From Diorhabda sublineata (lineage: Eukaryota; Arthropoda; Insecta; Coleoptera; Chrysomelidae): a DNA stretch of 64,000 nucleotides. This document shows positions 38,701 through 50,700 of this stretch, piece after piece. The stretch lies in the NCBI RefSeq assembly GCF_026230105.1, contig NC_079480.1, positions 13,558,488-13,622,487 on the forward strand. The letters are read 5' to 3'. The notes beneath the pieces were generated by a model. The model searched no databases. It saw nothing but the letters and a program-made list of their open reading frames with translations, and was not told the DNA's origin. A program made the translations under genes and the position numbers. The first letter of the stretch is position 1; each line of letters starts with the position of its first letter.

Positions 38701-41700
38701 GGGAATTCAAAACTCACTTTTTATAGATTATTAATTTATATTACTGAAATTTGATCATTTAGAAGATGCTTTAATGAATTTGACAACAAAAACATGTTCC
38801 CGAGATCCTTTATATATGGATTGGCATGTAGTAACGACATATATGATACGAGGGGAGTTCAAAACTCACTTTTTATAGATTATTAATTTATGTTACTGAA
38901 ATTTCATAATTTAGAAGATCCTGTAATGAATTTGACAAAAAAAACATGTTCCCGAGATCCTTTATGTATGGATTGGCATGTAGTAACGACATATATGATA
39001 CGAGGGTAGTTCAAAACTCACTTTTTATAGATTATTAATTTATATTACTGAAATTTGATCATTTAGAAGATGCTTTAATGAATTTGACAACAAAAACATG
39101 TTCCCGAGATCGTTTATGTATGGATTGGCATGTAGTAACGAAATATATGATACGAGAGGAGTTCAAAACTCACTTTTTATAGATTATTAATTTATGTTAC
39201 TGAAATTTCATAATTTAGAAGATCCTGTAATGAATTTGACAAAAAAAAACATGTTCCCGAGATCCTTTATGTATGGATTGGCATGTAGTAACGACATATA
39301 TGATACGAGGGGAGTTCAAAACTCACTTTTTATAGATTATTAATTTATGTTACTGAAATTTGATCATTTAGAAGATGCTTTAGTGAATTTGACAACAAAA
39401 ACATGTTCCCGAGATCGTTTATGTATGGATTGGCATGTAGTAACGAAATATATGATACGAGAGGAGTTCAAAACTCACTTTTTATAGATTATTAATTTAT
39501 GTTACTGAAATTTCATAATTTAGAAGATCCTGTAATGAATTTGACAAAAAAAAACATGTTCCCGAGATCCTTTATGTATGGATTGGCATGTAGTAACGAC
39601 ATATATGATACGAGGGGAGTTCAAAACTCACTTTTTATAGATTATTAATTTATGTTACTGAAATTTGATCATTTAGAAGATGCTTTAGTGAATTTGACAA
39701 CAAAAACATGTTCCCGAGATCGTTTATGTATGGATTGGCATGTAGTAACGAAATATATGATACGAGAGGAGTTCAAAACTCACTTTTTATAGATTATTAA
39801 TTTATGTTACTGAAATTTCATAATTTAGAAGATCCTGTAATGAATTTGACAAAAAAAACATGTTCCCGAGATCCTTTATGTATGGATTGGCATGTAGTAA
39901 CGAAATATATGATACGAGGGGAGTTCAAAACTCACTTTTTATAGATTATTAATTTATGTTACTGAAATTTCATAATTTAGAAGATCCTGTAATGAATTTG
40001 ACAAAAAAAACATGTTCCCGAGATCCTTTATGTATGGATTGGCATGTAGTAACGACATATATGATACGAGGGGAGTTCAAAACTCACTTTTTATAGATTA
40101 TTAATTTATGTTACTGAAATTTCATAATTTAGAAGATCCTGTAATGAATTTGACAAAAAAAACATGTTCCCGAGATCCTTTATGTATGGATTGGCATGTA
40201 GTAACGACATATATGATACGAGGGTAGTTCAAAACTCACTTTTTATAGATTATTAATTTATGTTACTGAAATTTCATAATTTAGAAGATCCTGTAATGAA
40301 TTTGACAAAAAAAACATGTTCCCGAGATCCTTTATGTATAAATTGGCATGTAGTAACGAAATATATGATACGAGGGGTGTTCAAAACTCACTTCTTGGAG
40401 ATTATGAATTGATATTACTGAAATTTGATCATTTAGAAAATCCTGTAATGAATTTGACAAAAAAAACATGTTCCCGAGATCCTTTATGTATAAATTGGCA
40501 TGTAGTAACGAAATATATGATACGAGGGGTGTTCAAAACTCACTTCTTGAAGATTATGAATTGATATTAATGGAATTTGATAATTTAGAAGACGCTATAA
40601 CGAATTTGACAACAAAAATATGGTCTTTGCTTTTTCCCTGCGTTCACTTACACGCATTCTATCTATTTTTAATATCATCCCTATAGTTTTCCCATACTTT
40701 GGTTATTAAGTTTCCGGGAGGATCAACGACATTTTTTGGAAAATATTTTGATTTTTGTTTCAGATTATGACGACGCAAAATCCTCGTGTAATGCATGGAA
40801 TGGTACTCACAGTGGCCTTAATTTACTTATCTTTCATCCATTTATATCGACAGTTATTCGATTACAGTTCAATCGGTTTGGATATAAGCGGCCCTTTGAT
40901 GGTCATTACTCAAAAAGTGACTTCATTGGCGTTCAGTCTCCACGACGGACTTACTAAAAAAGAAGAGGAAATGACGCACACTCAAAAATACTACGCCGTT
41001 CACAAGACTCCGAATTTCTTGGAATATTTTAGTTATTCGTTGTTATTTCCTTCTTTGATGGCTGGACCTGTGATATTCTATAACGATTATATAGATTTCG
41101 TCGAAGGAAATAATTACGTCAAAGCACAAAGTGATACGAGAAATTCTCAAGTGATATACGAACCGAGCCCCGTTAAAGCCGTTGTAAAAAAAGTAGTAAC
41201 CGCTCTATTTTGCGCTTATATTTTCGTCAAGTTCTTACCGAGATTTCCTATCGGTAGAGTCAAAGATGGAAATTTCGTAGAAAACTCAACAGTCGGTCAT
41301 TTATTTTGGTACTTGACTGTCAGTTTGCTTTTAGTTCGATGTAAATATTATTTTGCGTGGACTATGGCTGATGGTATATGTAACAACAGCGGTATAGGTT
41401 TTTCCGGTTACAACGAAAACGGTGCGTCCAAATGGGATAAACACTCCAACGTGGACATCTTCCAATTCGAATTCGGTACTAGTCTCAAACAAAGCATCGA
41501 AGCTTGGAATAAAGGTACCAATATTTGGTTGAGGATGATGGTATATGAAAGAACGACGAAGTATTCTACTCTGTTAACTTATATATTGTCAGCTATTTGG
41601 CACGGATTTTATCCGGGATATTATTTGACATTCCTTAGCGGTGCTCTTTTTACTTTTGCTTCGAGAACCGTACGACGACACGTTAGGAATTATTTCCTGG

Positions 41701-44700
41701 GAAATACGGAATCGAAATTATTATACGACGTCATGACGTTCGCGGTGACTCGTTTCGTCTTGGGATACATTACGTTTCCTTTCGTGATTTTGGAATTTTC
41801 GTCGTCAATTATGTTGTATAACAAAATGTATTGGTGTCTACACTTCGGGGCCGTAATCGTGTATTTGTTTCTTCCAAAATTCGTGCCTAAATCTGAAATC
41901 AGAGAGCTTTCATCGAAGAGCGGGATCGCTTTGGCTTTAAAACAAGCGGGACCATATTCCAAGTAATGACTGAACGTACTTCCCAAAGAGTATATATATA
42001 TTTTGTACGCACATTTTCTCAAATATGATACGACTGATTTTTTTTATAAACTGGCTCTCGAGTACTGACAAATTTTTTTTATTGAATTTATCCGAATTAC
42101 CAATTTCAGGTTGTTTAAATAGGTTAATATTTATCATTAAGGCGTCTACCTATGAAAATATATTAAATTGTGATGTTGTTTTTATTACAATTTGATTAAA
42201 ATATATTATTGAACGTTTATTTTGTACGTGTTTTATTTTATCGCCCTGGGGATGAGGTGGAAGATCGAACATTGAAAATCTGATTTTTTAGTGCAAGAAT
42301 GACAATATTACAAGGATATATTGAAAAATTCTTAGCCTACTATAGACCAAACTATAAACCAAACAAAATTTGAATGTCAAAATATTTTATTACTCAACGT
42401 ATTCTCCTCTTAATTGGATAAATTTAAAAAAAAATGTTTCTTCTTGCTCTGCAAACTAGACCTCCACAGCTTTTATTACCTCCTCTTTGGAAGAAAATTT
42501 ACGACCTTCTAAACTTTCAGTTGAGGAAAGAGATGATAGTCGGACGGAGCCAAATCTGGTGAATGAGGGGGGTGTTCTAGTAATTCAAACCCTAAATCAC
42601 GAATTTTTTGCACGGTAACATTAGATTTGTGTGCAGGGGCGTTGTCCTGCAAAATAAAACACCTTTTGATAGCTTTCCGCGTCTTTTCTTTTTGATTTTT
42701 TCCCGTAGAGTGGTCAGTAATGTCGAATAGTAATTTCCAGTTATTGTTCTACACTTATCCAAAAAAAATCAATCATGATTACTCCATGGCAATCCAAAAA
42801 AACTGAAGCAAGAACTTTTTCAGCAGATTTTTGAACACGAAACTTCTTAGGTCTTGGAGAACCAGAGTGTCACCGTTCCATCGATTGTTGTTTTGTTTCT
42901 GGATCGTAGAAATGTACCCAAGTCTCATCCATAGTAACAATTTGGCTTAAGAAGTCTATATCGTTTTCAAATCGGGCACAGATCGAACGCGATGTTTCTA
43001 CCCTTGCACGCTTTTAGTCAATATATTTGGGGATACATTTTGCATCAATTTTTCTCATGTTCAAATTGACGTGTCAGTGCTTCAGATATTAGAAGACTTC
43101 CAGCACTGCTTCGATCTATGGAAAAAACGTATGGAAAGGTGTGTGGCGAGAGGAGGGGAGTATATTGAAGGAGAACCTTCGAATGTAGAATTATTTTTAT
43201 AACAAAACCATTTTTCGTAACCTGTCTCGTAATTTAATTGCCAGACCTCGTATATTTTGTCTTAACTTTTGTTCATAATTCTTTTTTATTACAGTTTATT
43301 CCTTCTTATCAACCTAATATAAGTTTGTTGATTGTAAAATTATAGAAAGAATAAAAAGCCGTGAGCAGCAGAGCTCCATCACGAAAGTCGAATTTTTCGT
43401 TGAATGAAGAATTTAACTAATACACAAACAAATCTTTCCATAAAATGAATTTCTTGGAAATGATATCAATTCTCAATCTTATTTCTTTATATGGAAAATT
43501 TGCTATTCCTCAATAACTTTTCATTTCACAAGTTAACTCTCACTCTCGAATGAAAATTCATAATTTCAATAGACGCGGTGGTCTCGAACCCTCTTGTTCA
43601 ATTCCAATTGAAACAAAGAAAAAATTGTCATAATGACAAGAAATTTTGAAAATGGGAAGTAAAAAAAATCACCCTAGCAACGATCATACTCGTATTATTC
43701 ATTAAATAGGAGGCGGTCCAGTTCAACAATTTGTTTTGTGCTAGAAGAATTGAAGAAGAAAACTTTGAACTTGAGAAAGACAATTCTTCAACATCACCCC
43801 TACTTGCATGCGAAGTTCGAACCCTTTAGTTAAACTTTTTCTGGCCAAAAAATAAGAAAATATAACAAAAATGACCATAAAATGGAGAGGGGTGGAGATG
43901 GAAAGTTTCGACCGTAGACAGGAAATCATCTCGCAACTAATTGAACCTACATGTGAAATTACATTTTTCAGTCGCTTTTCGTATGACCTGCAGAGGTGAG
44001 CAAAGGTCAAAAACCACTTTTTTGCACTATGACCCCTCGAAATATTCATTTGTTTTCAACCAAACTCTAATAACATCAAACTACAGACATTCGAAAAACC
44101 ATTATAATCGTGTTCAGGAAGTCTCAAAACATGAGAAAAATGATGTGGCCCCCATTTTTCTACTAGTCGTGCCTACTGTAATAGTCTAATTTTTCCTTGA
44201 AAAATTCAAATAAAAATTAACAAAAACTAATTTGTGGAAAATAATTAGCTATAGTAATGACTAGTGATATTGAAGTATTTTGCTAATTTCAAGCTATTTA
44301 ATAGTAGAAAATTATCTTCAAGGTTGTGAACTTCATCAACTGCTGTGACACTATCGGAATATTGACGAATTTCTATAATTTTAATAGATGAATAACTAAT
44401 GTTTTAATTAACAATCCTTTCTACAGATACTAAAAAAATTTCCACTTTTCTTACTGTTTTCACACGTTCAAAAATGACACTATCTTTTGTTAATATATAT
44501 CATTGATAAAAAACACCTAAATTCCTGAAACTTTTGAAGCTAATAAACAGACTTATACAGTCACGTTATTTAGAGTAAAAAATTGTAGTTGTAAATTCTC
44601 ATATACCTTCATTTTGTTTTGAAATCCATGTTAAATTATACGGTTAATCATTTTGGAGGTAGAGTGCGCACAACTATTAACAATAAACATTATTATACAA

Positions 44701-47700
44701 ACTCAATCACGAATTGTTACATGTCAAATTGATAAGGGACGTTTTCAATATCGAACGAATACGATTAGCGCGCAATTCTTCTTAGAACTTTGTTAATTGT
44801 CTCAAACTACACAACAATCGATTTTTTTATGGTAAAAAGAAGGAGTAGTGAAATAACTTATGTGATTTTCATGTTCTAATCTAAAAAACCCAGATCGACA
44901 CGATTTATGGTTTTACAGTTTTTAATTACTTGACGAAATGAATTTGAAATACCAGCGAACTGAAATACGTGAAGTAAAATAAAAGTCAAAATGACGGCGT
45001 GTCACAAGCAGGGCCGCCAACCAGTTAGAACGAAAAACCGCAGTTTTTTGTGTTCCCGCTTTTTACAGATCTTTGTTTATTGGTCCAACAGTCTACCTTT
45101 GAAGAAGGCAGTTTTGTAAGTGTATATGAGAACCATCTTGGGAAATCTGTATAACTTTTAAACGAGGTTTAGTGTTCATTATTTTGTACTAATATTATTT
45201 TCTGTTCTCCGTTCTTCTTCCACAACTTTTCCTAACCAAGTTTTCTGGGTTCTACTTTTTGTCTGTCTGCTTCTGTCTTTTTAGGCTTTATCTTGTATCA
45301 GATTAAAAATCTATTTTATTTCTTGTTGGTTCCTATATGAGCTTTCCTATGATAATTTCTTATATTGTCTATCGTTTTATTTGCTGTTATTTTTAGTTGT
45401 TTCATCTAGTATCTTTGCATTCAACACTAATATTCAAATTCTAATACATGAAATTATCGATACTACTGGTCTGAAATACAAAGATGACATTTCTTCTATC
45501 ACCATGTCGCATGTAAGATGTGCTATTTCTTTTGACAACTGTTATGACAAGGAACGTCTATCAAACTATTTTCCAAGCTATAAACATGTGCTCTAGGAAA
45601 AAATAAATATATAGGGGCATTTTTAATACTTTTTGCTGATAATACCAGAGCAATTCCTCATTGTCTATACGTACTCATTAAAACATCAGCCGAATGGCTT
45701 TTGTTTAGTTTTGTTCTGATCTCACGTGAAAGCGGATTTTAGAAAAAGAAAACAAAATAGCTAGTTGATTCGATTGTTTTTGTAAGAAAAAACGCGCATT
45801 GAAATCTAATACCATTTGGTAATTGTGGTAATTCTCTTCCTTCGAAAGCAGAATTGGATTCAACTTCACAATTTCGTATTGACAGCTCGCCGGTTGAAGT
45901 TTTACGAGACAACTTATACTGTAGACATTTTTTAACATCGTGTGGCATGTAAATTTGGGTATGAGAAAGCTGTTGGTGCGTCGATTATGACAAGAAAGGA
46001 AACTGTGAGACCACGTCCAAGCAGGTGTTTTGTATCCATAGTCAAAAGTGGATCTACAGCAGAGATTAAGAAATAATGGAAACAATGGACGGCACCAAGA
46101 ATGAGCTCTAAAGAAAAAGGATACATCGTGAAAATGATGGTCACCGTTTTCTGGGATTTACTAAAATTTGAGGTCATCAGAAATTTGAGGTCATCACCGC
46201 CACAGAGGCCTACTTCACATGTAGACCTCAAGAAAATGCATTTTGGACTGCACAAGGAACGTTCTCTAAAGAAGACGGATTCATCATGGCCACCGTTTTC
46301 TGGGATTTACTAAAGAGAAAAACGGTTAAGGTTCGGTTCAGGATCTATTTGGCGAAGAAAAACGTGATATTTCTAGGGCTGGGGCCAAACTGAGCTGTTT
46401 TACCCACTGTATTATCTAGATTTGGCTCCGTGCTATTTCATTTGTTCTCAAACTTGAAAAAGTCACTCTAGGGGTGGAAATTTGAGTCGAAGAAAATGTT
46501 ATCACCGCCACGAAGGCCTACTTTACATGTAGACCTCAAGAAAACGCATTTTGGACTGCACCAGGAACGTGCTCTAAAAAAGACGGATACATTGTAAAAA
46601 TAATAGTCACCGGACAGGATAGTAATACGTTCAAAAAGTATAAACAAAAATTGTTTTCTCGTAAACCTACACGAACCCGCAGGTAATTATTAATAGAAAT
46701 TAAACTATAAACCTTTTAGTTAATTTCTGTGGATTTTTAAGCGATTTTTCATAAAAATTTAAGTTAGATAAATTTAAATTCTGATAATAGATTGTAGTAA
46801 TTAAGATGATTCATTAATTTTGATTTATCGAAATAGTTCTGGTACGTTATTTTAAAAAAGAAAATTTTCCATGGACTATCGTTTTGATAAAATATCTTTA
46901 GAGGAATTTTTTATTTAAAAAAAACTTATGTAGAACTAATAGAAACAAAAAAAAATAAAGGGGAATTCGAAATTACAGATATTAGTCCATCAAATTCTCA
47001 CTGGGCGACGGTCATTTTTAGTTGCCCACGCGGTACTTCTTGAACCATCCTCGTATTCGTGGTTGTGTTAAGATTATTTTAACTAATTTAATAACATCAC
47101 AATAGAAAATAATGTATAAATACCTAAGACAATCATTTGTTTTTTCTGAGAATCTTCTGATCTCGGAGAAGATACTACACAAGTATAATTTCCTGTTAAC
47201 TCCGGTGTAGGATTCATTATCCTAAGGGCTCTGTAAAGTTGATTTTGATTGGAATTAACTGTGTGGTTTAAATCAACTCGTTTCCTCAGAATACCTATAA
47301 GAATAGAAGAAAAAAAAACAATTTCAAAAAATTTATATTTATATAACTTCAACACAAATGTACACAGATCAGAAAGCGAACAAATCGCTTCTAGAAATTT
47401 ATCTGATGAGGTTGAAATTCATGAGATTTTACAATTTGATGAACACTAGATACACCTGATTCTTCAGCTAGTTTTGAGATTTTTTTGATCTAATAGTATT
47501 GTGCGTTGAATCTTACCGATACTTATGGGTTGACGACCGACTATCCACTGGTAAACAAGTATGTTATCATTAAAGAACCATTTTACTACCAAATTCTCTT
47601 CACTGGGATCGTCTATGGTATAATCGCAATCTAATATTGTCGGGGTATTGGCAGTTACTATTTCTGGTACAATTAATTGGGTTATTTTAACAGATGAACC

Positions 47701-50700
47701 TCCTCCTGATGATCCTGAAAACAAAATTTGTTGTTCAAACGACGTAGAACAGATACAAACATGCTGGAATACGAGGATGCTTCCAGAAGTACCTGGCCTG
47801 ACATGGAGATGATGGTAGTTGCTGGAAAATATCACTGTATCAGTACACAATCTATATAGCGTATGTTCCAAGTTTGAACGCTGTTTAGTATTTGTTTGGC
47901 AGCCATCAATATTTTATTTTATTTTAGTGAATTTTTGCACATGGCTTGAATTGGTCATCATTGAAAGGCCTTAGCCCAACCAATATAAAAGCTGAACTAG
48001 ATTCTACTCTAGGTGGGAGTTCTCCTTTGTTATTTACAACATTGCAGTGGTCGACCAAATGAGGTGACGACTCCAGAAATATTGAAGAAAATCTATAAAG
48101 CGGTACTGGATGATCGTCGCACATACGGGTATTTAAACAATCTGAGCGGCCATAAGTCCATTTTGCAAAATGTAATACCAAACTACCTAAACCGCTGGTT
48201 GAAGTAGATGACTAGTCTATGAATTATACCTGAACCCTTTCATCACTCTACCATGCAGGGAGCATTGCCAAGGCCATTCTGATTTCGACCGTCTTGGGGA
48301 TACATGTGATTGTTTTAAGCGTTATTGTGAATTTGTCAACTTTAGCCTTAAATATTTTTGTTTGGACTTATAATATTGAAAAAGTAGTGATGGATTTGGA
48401 TATTGCAGGTAAATACTTACAAGTTTTGATAAAAATCAAATATTTTTATTTTAGTTTTATGGCAAGGGTTCGATTTTTAAGAAGTTATGCATATTACAAC
48501 ATTTTTGTTTTTTTTTATTTTTGGTTAATATTATACATGTTATGGTATATGGTATATATATGGTTCAGTAAAAAGTTTAGAGCTTTAAGAATTGGCAAAT
48601 CAAAAAATTTGCGGCGGAAAAGCGCGGATAAGTATTATTAATATTATTTTTTATAAGATCTTCATTACTTTCTTGCAATAATTTTGTGTTTATATGCTCG
48701 ATGTGTTTAGGAAGAATTTACTTTTTTAAAAGCTTAAAACTAATATTTAGGATATTTATTATATAGACTAAGTGTTTGAAGACATTTTTGCGTGTTTTTA
48801 CCTTAGGGTATGTTTTCATACATTTGTTGTTAAAAAATTGGTTTTCTAAGCCGTGTGAAAATATCTGTAAAAAACTCTATTAAAATGTTGGTGCAGTTTT
48901 AAATTATATGTTTTTGTTTAAGTTTCACCTAGTTCTTCGGGGGTAAGAGTTGTCACCCGAAAATACTTATTTGAAAGGATGCATAGACTGAATTTACCTA
49001 ATTTGGAAAAAAAAACTTAATGGTTTGAAAGAGCAACTTTTGTTAGGTAAAGGTTATACTGAAGAGCAAATTAATAACTTCAAGCGCACTTTTGCTTATT
49101 TTAAAACCCAAGTGAAACAAAGGTGGTTGAAATCCCACAAAAAGGAGGATGTTTTTATCAAGTACAACCGGACGTGGCTAGAAGGAACCATTCAAATTCC
49201 TGTAGCTGGGCAAAGCCGACCAGGCCGACCGCTCAAGTCATTTGGAGAATCTAGTGAGCGCACCAAAAGAAGAAAAACCGAGGAGATTCGGTCGACATTA
49301 GATAAGGAAATTATTGTTCATGCTGCTCAGACTGAATTGAGAAAATCTGGACAGAGAGACGCTTCAGAAATATTAAAGCAAATTACCTGCACTACTCCAA
49401 AACGTGCAACTAAGTACAAAAAAGCATTTTGTGACTCTAAAACTAAAGAGGTAGAGTCACTTACTGTAACAAAGGCTTTAGCTATGTTTGTTGATGCAGA
49501 CTTAACTCGTCGACAATACGAAAGCATTAGAGTCACCAACAAAAAGTTTTTTCCATGTTATTCCCTTTTACAAAAGGCAAAACAGATGTGTTATCCACCT
49601 TCGGAAGAAATTAGAGTAACAGCTACATGTGTCGAGTGTAATTTACAGCCTTTAATTGATCGAACGATGAAAATGTACTCTGGGAAAATCCAACATCTTC
49701 ATCCCCAAGGTACTGCAGACCTATAAGATTCCGATTTCAGAAAGAAAGTGTCGATGTTACGCTAGAAGAAATTGAGTACGTAAAAAAATCTGAAGCTGAA
49801 AAATGTCTAGAAAAGGAAAAGAAACTAGAAATCCAAGCTAGATTTCGCAGGGAAACAGGGTTACTGGTTGATATGACAAAATCAAATTTTGGCAACACAA
49901 ATGATGGCAACACGAGCAGAAAATTTTTTGGTGACCCAAAGCTAGCCTCTGAAATAACTGGAATTAGTTATGATCTGATCTATAGGTTAAAAGTTATTTT
50001 AGAGACTATTTCAAGTGGGTATAAAATCGACACAGACAAATATGACCATTACGCAATGGATACTGCTCGATTGTATGTAAGTTTATACCCTTGGCACCCA
50101 ATGACGCCAACCATGCACAAAATACTTATTCATGGTGCAAAAATAATAAAAGACGCATTGCTGCCCATTGGACAGCTTTCTGAAGAGGCTGCGGAAGCGC
50201 GAAACAAACATTTTGGAACATACCGTCAAGATTTTGCTCGAAAATTTTCCAGGGAAAACTGCAATAGGGATATTTATAATCGGTTGCTTCTAAGTTCAGA
50301 TCCCCTTTTCACCAGCATGAGAAAAATTAAAAAAAGAAAATTGGGTTTCTTTTTACCCGAAACCGTTAGTTTAATTGTAGCCGAGAAGCCAAATGAAAAT
50401 GAAGATTCTTCAAGCAGCGAAGAAAATATTTTCGATGACTAAAAATGTTTTTGTTATTTGATTTTAATAAATATGCTCAAATAACACATTTAAGAGTTTT
50501 TTTTATATACTAATATCATTTAGAATCAATAGAAGCAAAAATATATTTTGGACCGTGTAGATCGTTCAAATACCCGTATGTGCATCGACTGAAAGTGCGC
50601 GAGCTAGCAGGCATACTAGGCTTTGAAAAAAAGCAAAACATCACATATTAATTAAAAATTTGGACATGAGAAAGCTGTGCTGTTCTTATCTACGTTTATT

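Larger units (their letters stand above)
48120..50582 (+). mobile_element. Transib/RAG1-like transposon, internally deleted, 2463 bp
   Basis: The terminal inverted repeats start CACATACGGGTATTT at both ends, with 22 of the first 24 bases identical. The 5-bp flanks are CGTCG (48,115-48,119) and CATCG (50,583-50,587), fitting the GC-rich 5-bp duplications known for Transib. The element interrupts a mariner codon frame that reads through once the insert and one flank are ignored, so the insertion boundaries are secure. The terminal CAC agrees with Transib and RAG signal heptamers, but the following ATAC differs from their usual consensus. It contains a transposase with its catalytic centre removed. 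Confidence 0.82.

Noticed and set aside
40316..40686. Similar plus-strand frames starting MFPRSFMYKL
   Set aside because: They are translations of the last units of the 152-bp satellite.
43560..43610. B-box-like GGTTCGAGACC on the minus strand
   Set aside because: No matching A box at the right distance, so not called as tRNA or SINE.
45705..46255. Several overlapping minus-strand ORFs above 100 codons
   Set aside because: They overlap each other and a mariner remnant, and show no family features or splice sites.
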